A DNA stretch of 6,171 nt from Anaerorudis sp964444915 (GCA_964444915.1 CAYUIY010000094.1:1-6171); one strand, 5' to 3'; shown: positions 1 to 6,171, counted from the stretch's first letter. A program made the numbers and translations. Notes: a model not told the origin generated them from the letters alone.

Positions 1-75
1 TTTCACTCCCTTTTCTAACCTTTCCCTGATACGTTTGTGCTCCATTTTCACTGAAGTTGCTGCACTTTTCATCAT
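1..75 (-). CDS. Possible start of a gene running off the left edge
   Basis: A minus-strand frame opens with two consecutive ATG codons (75-73 and 72-70) directly after an in-frame TAA (78-76). It stays open for all 25 codons to the window edge. The visible peptide begins MMKSAATSVK and continues with a basic, helix-prone stretch rich in K, R and E (residues 11-25). It has no signal peptide or recognisable motif. A second minus-strand frame is also open through the same bases from about 190 to the edge, but it has no ATG. The reading frame is therefore not certain, and this could equally be a remnant of a decayed gene. I do not recognise the family. Confidence 0.3.
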   Translation of the reverse strand, partial: MMKSAATSVKMEHKRIRERLEKGVK

Positions 76-208
76 TTATTCGCGTGCCGATAGGATGATT
101 TCGGCTTGTTGACGGCGAAGCATCGTGGCTGCAATTTCGACCGGCAGGAGTCTTCACCTTGCCGTTCTTCTTGTTTTTTTGCTAAATTTGTAAATCTTTT
201 TTATTTAA

Positions 209-343
209 TTACCGTTTTCTGTTTTTATCGGGTTTCGGCGGAGTTTCTTCGCTCTTCCTTCGCTCTTCCTTCGCTCCATGCATGCTCCTAAGCAGGGAAA
301 AGTGTTCCGCATTTTGTGTGATCGGGGTAGGGCATTTCTGCAT
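209..343 (-). CDS. Small hydrophilic ORF, 44 aa, unknown function
   Basis: This minus-strand ORF starts at ATG 343-341 and stops at TAA 211-209. An in-frame TGA (358-356) lies just upstream, so the start cannot lie much further out. The 44-residue product begins MQKCPTPITQNAEHF. Its second half is strongly charged and proline-rich, ending in a run of K, R, E, P and D residues. It has no signal peptide or membrane segment. An 11-base tandem repeat (248-277) lies within it, and since 11 is not a multiple of 3, each copy is read in a different frame. That argues against strict protein-level selection there. It is divergent from the gene at 525. It could be a real small gene, the tail of a decayed gene, or chance. 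A competing ORF on the + strand (278-376) overlaps it. Confidence 0.3.
   Translation of the reverse strand: MQKCPTPITQNAEHFSLLRSMHGAKEERRKSEETPPKPDKNRKR
248..277. repeat. 11-bp tandem direct repeat, about 2.6 copies
   Basis: The unit TTCGCTCTTCC occurs at 248-258 and 259-269, and a partial third copy (TTCGCTC, then C) follows at 270-277. It lies inside the small minus-strand ORF 209-343. A short tandem repeat like this could expand or contract by slippage, which would shift that ORF's frame. Confidence 0.75.
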
Positions 344-382
344 AGGAAGCGGGGTTCACGTGTAACGATGTTATGATTTAAG

Positions 383-404
383 ATATTGAATATGAATATT
401 GAAT
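383..404. repeat. Two 9-bp direct repeats upstream of the small secreted protein gene
   Basis: ATATTGAAT occurs at 383-391 and again at 396-404, 13 bases start to start, in a very AT-rich stretch. It lies about 65 bases upstream of the candidate promoter at 469-499. It could be a regulator-binding site or simply low-complexity AT sequence. Nothing identifies a binding protein. Confidence 0.35.
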
Positions 405-468
405 TAAGAACTGAATTATCTAAATAAAATATTTATCTTAGTCCCTTGAATGATTGAAATCGATGGTT

Positions 469-499
469 ATTGCCTGTGTAACACAGAGTTTTCAATTTG
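469..499 (+). promoter_or_regulatory. Candidate Bacteroides-type promoter for the gene at 525
   Basis: The primary sigma factor of Bacteroidota recognises TTTG near -33 and TAnnTTTG near -7, about 19-21 bases apart. Here ATTG (469-472) and TCAATTTG (492-499) are separated by 19 bases, each with one mismatch to the consensus. Transcription would start near 505, giving a short leader of roughly 20 bases before the ATG at 525. The positions fit well, but the elements are short, so this is an inference. Confidence 0.4.
474..486. promoter_or_regulatory. Perfect 6-1-6 dyad in the promoter spacer, operator candidate
   Basis: CTGTGT (474-479), one base (A480), then ACACAG (481-486) forms a perfect inverted repeat. 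It lies wholly between the candidate -33 and -7 elements. A dimeric regulator bound here would block RNA polymerase, so repression is the simplest reading. Six-base arms with a one-base centre are too tight for an RNA hairpin, which favours a DNA-binding site. The regulator is unknown. The half-site spacing does not match the CRP consensus. Confidence 0.4.
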
Positions 500-524
500 T
501 ATAACTTTTTAAAATCATGAGAAA

Positions 525-899
525 ATGAAAAAGATGTTGGTTTTTGCATTTATCGCTGCGTTTGTTGCCATTTCAACAAATGCCGGTATAGATCAAGATT
601 ATAAAGGTCTTGTTGGTGAATGGAAATTTGAAGTACCTTCTGCACCTTATGGGTACGAAAAAGGGATATTTTATTTTTTTGAAAAAGACAACAAGTTGGA
701 GGGGAAAGTTGAATTCGGAGATAGTTACAAAACTAAATTGACAAATCTACGTTATGCCGGAGATTCTATAGAATGTAATCTTTATGTTGCAAATGAATAT
801 GTAGATGTTAAAGCCATAGTTGAGGGTGAAAAAATCCAGGGTGTTGCAAATACTTCAATAGGAGAAATGAATTTTACGGCTAAGAAAACCGGTAAATAA
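525..899 (+). CDS. Small secreted beta-rich protein, 124 aa, unknown function
   Basis: The product is exported. Residues 1-20 are a standard signal peptide (KK start, hydrophobic core, cleavage likely after T-N-A20), with no lipobox cysteine, leaving a soluble mature protein of about 104 residues in the periplasm or outside. The mature part opens with a G-E-W motif (31-33) and then alternates hydrophobic and charged residues, as in a series of beta strands with tight K/D/N/G turns (for example 56-65 and 97-106). This suggests a small lipocalin-like barrel or sandwich. Similar GxW-(K/E)-(Y/F)-E domains occur, to my recollection, in other Bacteroidales secreted proteins, but I cannot name a function. 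The ATG at 525 sits after an A-rich stretch with no Shine-Dalgarno motif, as is usual in this phylum. It is monocistronic, has a candidate promoter and dyad upstream, and converges on the leftward operon. Confidence 0.85.
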   Translation: MKKMLVFAFIAAFVAISTNAGIDQDYKGLVGEWKFEVPSAPYGYEKGIFYFFEKDNKLEGKVEFGDSYKTKLTNLRYAGDSIECNLYVANEYVDVKAIVEGEKIQGVANTSIGEMNFTAKKTGK

Positions 900-905
900 A
901 AAAGA

Positions 906-939
906 AGCCCTTATCGCATTGACACGCACGATAAGGGCT
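906..939. terminator. Shared bidirectional hairpin terminator
   Basis: AGCCCTTATCG (906-916) and CGATAAGGGCT (929-939) form a perfect 11-bp stem around a 12-base loop. It sits between the convergent stop codons of the small protein (899) and the peptidase (955). For leftward transcripts the stem is followed by a strong T tract (TTCTTTTTTATTTA, read from 906 down to 893, overlapping the stop region of the small gene). It is therefore a good intrinsic terminator for the operon. Rightward, the following bases (CTATAATTTATT) are a weaker U tract. Confidence 0.85.
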
Positions 940-954
940 CTATAATTTATTCGA

Positions 955-3165
955 TTATTTCAATCGATTGATTGTTTTAATGGCTTCTTTGCGTAGCGCC
1001 TCGTTTTTGTTTGATTCCTCGGTCAGCGGGAGTAGCCCTTTGATGATCTCATTTTTCCGATAAGAATAATTGAACCACCCCAACGCTTCAGTGGCTGTGA
1101 GTCTTACTTCTTCGTCTTCCGACTCATCCTTAGCTATTTGTATTAGTAGTTCTATACTTTTTGAGGCCGGTTTATTGCGGAAGCTTTTTAATTCTAACCT
1201 TTTTTCTTTAACGGTTACCGAAGTATCTTTGCTGCTGATGATCTCTATGCTTTTTTTGAATGATTCATTCGTTTTATCGATGAAAGCAAGCCATTCTTCT
1301 ACTTCTTTTTTGTTGTAAAACGGCCAATCGGATGTTTGTTTTTCTATTTCGCTTTTCACTTTGTCCAATTCGAGAAGTTCCATAAAATTGCGTTGTTTAA
1401 AGGCAACTCTTTCTGAAGTGTTATCCCATAGTACACTATGTACAAATGCAGGAATTAATTCATCCGAACCGTTTTTGCAGATATATTCCACGGCAAATCG
1501 CCGGATGAGTTCGTAGCTGTCTTTATACGCCTGTTTGAGTACATCGGTAAAGTTTTTATCGGTTAGTTTGCTTAGTATTGCTAATGCTTCCATACGCGGA
1601 ATCATCTCAGGCGATTGCATATAGATTTTTTTCGACAGATCCGATATCCCATTGTATTGGTTGTTGTAAAGCATTTTAAGTGCCAATGACTTTAAGTCTA
1701 CATTTTTATTGTTCAGTTGTTTCAACCAAAAGTCGTTGTTTTTTGCTTTGAGTTTTATAGCTGCGGTGATATCAAAATCGATGTTTGTGTTATTCCGAAA
1801 ACGGAACGTAGGATCGCCAATAATATGTGTTTCCAGGTAATTTACCTGTTGATTCCACGCACCCACACGAAGACCGGCAGAAAGCAACCCAATTAGTTCA
1901 TCCGGCCATTTGTCTTGAATCGTATTTACGGTGTTGGCCTGGGCAGCAATGGTTTTCCCGTCATTGAAAATATAGCCTCCGGCAACATTTTCTTTTTCGT
2001 GAAACGATCCGTTGAAGCATGCGTCGAATACGATAAAACGCGCATTGGGTTTCATGGCATAAATATCGTTCATATTGATATCCAGCATTAAATTAAAGAG
2101 CGAATCTTCTGCTATTGTCACCGAATCCAATGCATTTTCACCCCAAGCATAGGGAATGCCTAACGATTTAACATAATTATTAATAGCTTCTTCTAGCGTG
2201 CTCCCTCTGCGTACTGCGCTACGTACTTTTGATCGTATATAGAGTTTGATATTTTCGATTGAGGTGGTAGGATCGCTCCCTTCTTTATATCCATTGAGAT
2301 ATTGCATATCGGAATCGCCATGATGATGAAAAACCATCACATCTAAATCGGGTTGTTGAACTTCGGCAATAAAATACTCCTTAATGGGCCATCGGGAGTC
2401 GAAGTCCATGAATTTTGTTTTTCCCTGCGAAGAGAAAACATAAGGAAACTGTTCTTTCAATGCTATTTGTTCGCCTGCCCATGCTACTTTCGATTCCGAA
2501 TTGTATCCGTGTCCTCTGCCCATCGACAGATAGTCGAGAATATTATTCCTGTTTTCTGTTCGCTCGTTCACCACTTTTTGAAGATAGGCAATCAACTGAG
2601 TATATTTGTCGCCTTTTTCATTATCATAAGGTCTGATGCGGCCGGTATAAATATCGGAATTCAGTTGTTGGCTGCCATCGTGTCTCAGCGAGTAATAAAA
2701 AAGTTCGGGCCTTTCTTCATCTTGTTTCAAAAAGTCGAATTTTAGATCGAAGTCATCATAAAATCTATCGGATGGCACACTGGATTGCGTCCAGTTTCTC
2801 CGTTGATCCATTTTAAATGCCGATGTAAGGTGTTGGGCATCGCGGAGCATCGGGATAGGGATATCGCCAATGAAAACAGCTCCTTCCAGCGGCATTTTTT
2901 TATCGTTATACAGTTTCCAAAGAAAGGCTTTAATATCATCCGGCGATTTCCAATTATCGATAATAATATATGTAGCCAGATTGTCTTTTTCGATTACTTC
3001 TTTGTATGCGTTAACTGCATTTTGAGCTTTTATGTAGCTTGTACTGTCGATGATAATAGCAAACGATGTAGGGGTGTTTACTGCAGGGTTTATGACGGTC
3101 TGCGAATAACCCGAAACAGCCGTAATAAAGATTAAAATAAATAGAGACCAATAGTTTTTCTTCAT
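955..3165 (-). CDS. Secreted gingipain-like (C25) cysteine peptidase with C-terminal HEAT-like repeats
   Basis: This is a predicted clan CD cysteine endopeptidase acting in the periplasm or outside the cell. The start chosen is ATG 3165-3163, which gives 736 residues and a clean signal peptide (MKKNYWSLF, hydrophobic core, cleavage near residue 20-22, no lipobox). An ATG at 3216 would bury the signal peptide behind 17 residues and overlap the previous gene. C25 landmarks appear in order: GAVFIGDIPIP (95-105), SDRFYDDFD (132-140), DIYTGRIRP (171-179), HHHGD (280-284, catalytic His probably H282 before G283), DACFNGSF (381-388, nucleophile C383) and GDPTFRF (450-456). The C-F-N-G-S-F context closely resembles the C-V-N-G-D-F of arginine gingipains. 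Residues 483-736 are helical repeats of HEAT type. About 100 residues separate His and Cys, against roughly 33 in RgpB, implying an insertion. No C-terminal type IX secretion domain is visible. It is the last gene of the operon. Cleavage specificity cannot be read. Confidence 0.85.
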   Translation of the reverse strand: MKKNYWSLFILIFITAVSGYSQTVINPAVNTPTSFAIIIDSTSYIKAQNAVNAYKEVIEKDNLATYIIIDNWKSPDDIKAFLWKLYNDKKMPLEGAVFIGDIPIPMLRDAQHLTSAFKMDQRRNWTQSSVPSDRFYDDFDLKFDFLKQDEERPELFYYSLRHDGSQQLNSDIYTGRIRPYDNEKGDKYTQLIAYLQKVVNERTENRNNILDYLSMGRGHGYNSESKVAWAGEQIALKEQFPYVFSSQGKTKFMDFDSRWPIKEYFIAEVQQPDLDVMVFHHHGDSDMQYLNGYKEGSDPTTSIENIKLYIRSKVRSAVRRGSTLEEAINNYVKSLGIPYAWGENALDSVTIAEDSLFNLMLDINMNDIYAMKPNARFIVFDACFNGSFHEKENVAGGYIFNDGKTIAAQANTVNTIQDKWPDELIGLLSAGLRVGAWNQQVNYLETHIIGDPTFRFRNNTNIDFDITAAIKLKAKNNDFWLKQLNNKNVDLKSLALKMLYNNQYNGISDLSKKIYMQSPEMIPRMEALAILSKLTDKNFTDVLKQAYKDSYELIRRFAVEYICKNGSDELIPAFVHSVLWDNTSERVAFKQRNFMELLELDKVKSEIEKQTSDWPFYNKKEVEEWLAFIDKTNESFKKSIEIISSKDTSVTVKEKRLELKSFRNKPASKSIELLIQIAKDESEDEEVRLTATEALGWFNYSYRKNEIIKGLLPLTEESNKNEALRKEAIKTINRLK

Positions 3166-3203
3166 TGTATAAAAATTTGCGATTTTAATTTCATATGATC
3201 GAG

Positions 3204-4754
3204 TTAGAAATTGCATCCTAACGTGAGCAATAGATTGCTTCTGTCGTTAAAATACGTATTTTGAGCTTTTGAAAATATGCCGTCGGCCTGAATGAAAAGA
3301 TTGATTTTGTTTTCTTTTTTTATGCGTTGAGAATAGGTGGCGGTAATATGCAAAGAATAGAAGTCGGAAGACAGATAATCGAAATCGCCTTGCTCCAATT
3401 TTGTTACAATTGGATATTCGGGATGACTGCCGCCGTACAAATAATGGCCGCTTAGGTTTTTGTTGTATAGAAAAGAGACACTTGTCAGCAATCGTTTAGC
3501 AAGCTTATCCGATAAATTGAAATTGTATTTGCCATGAATTTCTCCAAACGCATTTTTGATCTTTTTCTCTGAACGGGGAATCAGGTACACATCTTTTTTT
3601 TCTTTTATTCCCGTTTTTATTCCGGCCAGCCATTTATATTCATTTTGTGCATTTTTTGCATAATCGTATCCCATTTGTAGGAATTGATTCTCATAGGTTG
3701 AACGAATGTTTTTATGCAACGAAATCCATCCTTGGTATTTTTCGGATACATCGCGCAAGGTAATGTACTGAATGCCGTCGATAGCTCTTCTCGTATATTC
3801 TACGTTAAAATAGTGCGCATGATCCTCGGCTGAGGTATGCAGGTATAAACTATTTTTCCAGAGGGCTTGTTTTGTTGCGGAGTCGTCTTTGGGTGTGGTA
3901 AAGGATATCTCAACCTCTTCTACTTTTAGTGAATAATCGGAAGAGAAAAGCACATTTACCTTTCCCGTATAATTATATTGAATTCCCCCACCGATGTTGT
4001 TGCCAACGTAGTTGGTTGTTCGTCCGCTCCCAAGACCGATAACTGCTGTACCCAAGCCGTAAAGTTCGTAATAGGTTTGTGAAATATCTGTATTGATATT
4101 CTCCATATTCGATTCTTCTTTCAACGAATAATATACCAGATTCAGGCCGATATGATGAGAAGCCGAGGGGGAATATACGATAGAAGGTTTCAGCTCGAGT
4201 TTCATCAGGTAATTTTCGGTACGCGGATCGCGTTGTTTTGCTCCGGTGGATGTTTTATAGCTACCGGCGAGTCCCAAAGAAAGATAGTCGTTGAGATGGG
4301 GCATACATGCTTTGAATGTCAATTCGTAATGCTGATTGTTCCAATTACTTATATTGGTATCGGCAACAAAATACGGCATTCCCCGAAACGGATCGATGAT
4401 GGATGCATTGTAATTGGCATCTTTTATTGCATTTCGACTATAAAGGAATTCTCCCCATAAATACATTTTGTCGAGTTTTACCCCTCCTTCGGCATCAAAT
4501 CCCCATATGTTTTCCTTTTTTCCTTGTTGAGGTCGGTGAAAATTTCCGTCAATCGAGTTGTATGACATATTTAATGAGGTGTAGTTTTCTGCACCATCGA
4601 AGAAAATTCCGGCAGCATTGTCCGTTTTGTGCCACAGTTGATCGAGTTTCATTTTTTCGACAGCCGCCGGTGAATGATTCATTTCTTGCGCTCGAATATT
4701 TTCTAACGACAGAAGCAAGAAGGGTATAATCAATATATAAATTATTTTTTTCAT
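3204..4754 (-). CDS. Outer-membrane beta-barrel protein, DUF6850-like
   Basis: A 516-residue protein predicted to form an outer-membrane beta barrel. Residues 1-22 are a signal peptide (KKIIYILIIPFLLL core, I-R-A cleavage before Q23). The rest is a long series of amphipathic strands with many Y, W, F, N and G residues and short turns (for example 84-104, 153-170, 196-208, 268-282 and 480-492). It ends in N-L-L-L-T-L-G-C-N-F, whose terminal phenylalanine is the usual signal for the BAM assembly machinery. It has no plug domain or TonB box, so it is not a TonB-dependent receptor. Order, size and neighbours fit the Bacteroidales family I know as DUF6850, which I assign from memory. It begins 25 bases after the lipoprotein gene and ends 38 bases before the peptidase start, so it is co-transcribed. 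It may be a pore, adhesin or partner barrel; substrate unknown. Confidence 0.8.
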   Translation of the reverse strand: MKKIIYILIIPFLLLSLENIRAQEMNHSPAAVEKMKLDQLWHKTDNAAGIFFDGAENYTSLNMSYNSIDGNFHRPQQGKKENIWGFDAEGGVKLDKMYLWGEFLYSRNAIKDANYNASIIDPFRGMPYFVADTNISNWNNQHYELTFKACMPHLNDYLSLGLAGSYKTSTGAKQRDPRTENYLMKLELKPSIVYSPSASHHIGLNLVYYSLKEESNMENINTDISQTYYELYGLGTAVIGLGSGRTTNYVGNNIGGGIQYNYTGKVNVLFSSDYSLKVEEVEISFTTPKDDSATKQALWKNSLYLHTSAEDHAHYFNVEYTRRAIDGIQYITLRDVSEKYQGWISLHKNIRSTYENQFLQMGYDYAKNAQNEYKWLAGIKTGIKEKKDVYLIPRSEKKIKNAFGEIHGKYNFNLSDKLAKRLLTSVSFLYNKNLSGHYLYGGSHPEYPIVTKLEQGDFDYLSSDFYSLHITATYSQRIKKENKINLFIQADGIFSKAQNTYFNDRSNLLLTLGCNF

Positions 4755-4779
4755 TATACGGGGTTATTTCAAATTAAAA

Positions 4780-6027
4780 TTATCTTAAAGTATGATTCCA
4801 ACTTGGCATTTTGGCACCGTACCGCCTTAACATGGGTTTCACGCCTCGCTCAAAATCGTCGGTACTGTTATTTGTATCTTGAAGTATGGGTGTTCCATCT
4901 TCATTTTCTCCTATTTTTTTTCTTGCCACTCCCAATGAATTATATGATGCTCCCACATAGGTCATTCCTGCGTCTAAGACAACAGGCATGCGCTTGGCTT
5001 TCACCATTGTTTCGTTGTGACCCGCTTCCACACCGTCCAACACATATTGAATAGGAATTTTTGCATATACCTTCGTACTCGAACTACTTAAATCTCTTGT
5101 TTGAAGAGATTTGTCGTTTACCGGATCGTAGGGAACGTTTTCGGGTATTTGAAAAATGACGTAAGCTCCGCCAAAAACGGACGTCAGGTACTGCGGCACA
5201 GTACCCATTGCACTACTGCCGTTGTAAAATACGTGAATCATATCGTATGCCGGCTGCTGCTTGAAGATTTTATTGTTCATATTGAATTCGAATTCCGACG
5301 AAGAACAGTCAACCGGCGAGTTGGGGTTATATATATCCAATTGATGATTGGCTGCAAATTGCGACACAACGCAACTTTCGCCGGGTTTCAACGGATATTC
5401 GTTTCCCGAACCGGGGAATTTCCATAACCTATCGGTATAGACGTATTTATTTTCGTCACTCTCGGGCCATACAGGCAGTTTTTCTGTTGCACCAGCAGGA
5501 TATAAAGCGGCAAAATAGATGCCGTCCAAATAAAGAATTGAATCGGAATTGTTGTATATTTCATAAAATTGGTCCCTGAAATAGTTCGGTGCACTTCCTG
5601 CATAATAGATTTCTTTGAATACCAACGGGCTGATTTTTAATCCGGAAACTGCTATTTCTATCGTTTCGTTATTTTTAATCAGAGGGTGATTCACCAACCC
5701 ACCATTCAAGTAATAGAGCTGCCCTTGATTGTCATAAGCTTTCCCCGAAATCGTAACGGTGTATATTCCCGGAATCAGACTATCTAAGACAACAGATAAT
5801 CCTGAAAATTCTTTTTCGATCCGGATGTTCTCTAGATAGTTCATGAGAACGATGGATAACCCTTCGGGCGAATCGAATCCTTCGAGCTCAATTTGAATTT
5901 TTATTTCTGTTTGCAGCGGTTCAACTTTTTCAGTATCCAGGATATCGTTGAACGAACTGCAGTTTACAAAAACACACAGGAATAGGGTCGATATTATAAT
6001 CAGTATCGGATATTTTCTTTGTTTCAT
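4780..6027 (-). CDS. Lipoprotein with lamin-tail-like core, DUF4876-like
   Basis: A 415-residue predicted envelope lipoprotein. Residues 1-23 form a hydrophobic export signal ending F-V-N-C23-S-S. C23 is the likely lipidated cysteine, though the lipobox is loose. Residues 40-130 look like a small beta-sandwich of the kind found as an N-terminal carbohydrate- or peptidase-associated module (P-G-I-Y-T-V-T-I-S-G at 86-95). From about 135 to 230 the pattern resembles a lamin-tail domain: F-K-E-I-Y-Y-A-G (137-144), F-Y-E-I-Y-N-N (154-160), L-D-G-I-Y-F (167-172), then L-K-P-G-E-S (213-218). Near the end (365-392), A-R-K-K, D-G-T-P and D-T-N-N-S-T-D-D-F also recur in LTD proteins. The overall type matches the Bacteroidales DUF4876 family, from memory. 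The gene starts 4 bases after the stop of the upstream barrel gene, so translation is probably coupled. A role as a ligand-binding partner of the receptor is inferred. Confidence 0.8.
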   Translation of the reverse strand: MKQRKYPILIIISTLFLCVFVNCSSFNDILDTEKVEPLQTEIKIQIELEGFDSPEGLSIVLMNYLENIRIEKEFSGLSVVLDSLIPGIYTVTISGKAYDNQGQLYYLNGGLVNHPLIKNNETIEIAVSGLKISPLVFKEIYYAGSAPNYFRDQFYEIYNNSDSILYLDGIYFAALYPAGATEKLPVWPESDENKYVYTDRLWKFPGSGNEYPLKPGESCVVSQFAANHQLDIYNPNSPVDCSSSEFEFNMNNKIFKQQPAYDMIHVFYNGSSAMGTVPQYLTSVFGGAYVIFQIPENVPYDPVNDKSLQTRDLSSSSTKVYAKIPIQYVLDGVEAGHNETMVKAKRMPVVLDAGMTYVGASYNSLGVARKKIGENEDGTPILQDTNNSTDDFERGVKPMLRRYGAKMPSWNHTLR

Positions 6028-6031
6028 AGCT

Positions 6032-6171
6032 TTATTTAATTAATAAACTCAGTTCTAATCCGAAAAAGAAGTTTTTATTTCTTTTCGCGAAACTCCCGGG
6101 CGAACGTTTGAGTTCGACTATGGGATAACTTCTGAACATATTGTTTGCAAAAAACGATGCCCGCATAAAAT
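6032..6171 (-). CDS. C-terminal end of an outer-membrane receptor, probably TonB-dependent (partial)
   Basis: Only the last 45 codons are in the window; the gene continues past the right edge. The frame reads from 6169 to the TAA at 6034-6032. The peptide contains strand-like segments, including S-F-F-A-N-N-M-F near the start and N-F-F-F-G-L-E-L-S-L-L-I-K at the end. The latter alternates hydrophobic residues like a closing barrel strand. The other two frames on this strand stop early. TonB-dependent receptors commonly precede a DUF4876-like lipoprotein in Bacteroidales, and the 4-base gap to the next gene shows they are translated together. That family name rests on context and the barrel end, since the plug and TonB box lie outside. 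The last residue is K rather than the usual aromatic. Confidence 0.65.
   Translation of the reverse strand, partial: FMRASFFANNMFRSYPIVELKRSPGSFAKRNKNFFFGLELSLLIK

Larger units (their letters stand above)
1..524. other. Left intergenic or poorly coding region
   Basis: No confident gene lies in these 524 bases. The part from 1 to about 360 is visibly richer in G+C than the AT-rich stretch 361-524. It holds only short open frames, chiefly on the minus strand: one from 75 to the edge, one at 343-209, and overlapping stop-free stretches between 190 and the edge. The part from 361 to 524 looks like a regulatory region for the gene at 525. It contains a 9-base direct repeat, a candidate promoter and a perfect dyad. 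I see no tRNA cloverleaf, no transposase fragment and no terminal inverted repeats. Confidence 0.6.

Noticed and set aside
158..190. Promoter-like CTTG and exact TAAATTTG on the + strand
   Set aside because: The -7 match is exact with 21-base spacing, but no gene follows for over 300 bases and such short matches are common in AT-rich DNA.
106..291. 61-codon + strand open frame from a TTG start
   Set aside because: It has a weak start, cysteine- and phenylalanine-rich composition with no motif, and overlaps the more protein-like minus-strand frames.
278..376. 32-codon + strand ORF starting MHAPKQGK
   Set aside because: It overlaps the minus-strand ORF 209-343. It is basic and plausible, but nothing decides in its favour, so only the better opposite-strand candidate is listed.
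517..528. Three-codon mini-ORF (ATG AGA AAA TGA) overlapping the start of the small gene
   Set aside because: It is too short to distinguish from chance in an A-rich leader.
2353..2745. 130-codon + strand open frame inside the peptidase gene
   Set aside because: It lies antisense to well-supported C25 motifs, has no domain of its own, and is a shadow frame.
3166..3216. Upstream ATG at 3216 giving a 753-residue peptidase
   Set aside because: It would overlap the end of the previous gene and place 17 residues before a textbook signal peptide. The ATG at 3165 is the better start.

Overview
The window looks like a chromosomal segment from a Bacteroidales bacterium (phylum Bacteroidota). It is AT-rich by eye and start codons have no clear Shine-Dalgarno motif. 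It encodes a TonB-dependent receptor end, a gingipain-type (C25) peptidase and two protein types (DUF4876-like, DUF6850-like) that I associate with this order. The genus cannot be fixed from sequence alone.

Most of the window (6171 down to 955) is one leftward operon. It enters at the right edge with the last 45 codons of an outer-membrane barrel, very probably a TonB-dependent receptor. Four bases later comes a 415-residue lipoprotein with a lamin-tail-like (LTD) core. After 25 bases comes a 516-residue outer-membrane beta-barrel protein. After 38 bases comes a 736-residue secreted C25 cysteine peptidase with a helical-repeat (HEAT-like) tail. A strong hairpin at 906-939 closes the operon. 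The layout suggests an envelope system: an active importer, a surface or periplasm-facing lipoprotein, a second barrel, and a peptidase that could process the substrate or mature a component. The cargo cannot be read from the sequence.

Facing the operon on the + strand is a small secreted beta-rich protein gene (525-899). It has its own candidate Bacteroides-type promoter (469-499), with a perfect 6-1-6 dyad in the promoter spacer that could be an operator. This gene and the operon converge on the shared hairpin.

The left 345 bases are uncertain. The minus strand carries a 44-codon hydrophilic ORF (209-343) and, at the edge, an ORF that begins at 75 and runs out of the window. An 11-base tandem repeat lies inside the 44-codon ORF. 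These may be small genes, or remnants of a repeated or decayed element. No tRNA, rRNA, CRISPR array or insertion sequence was recognised.
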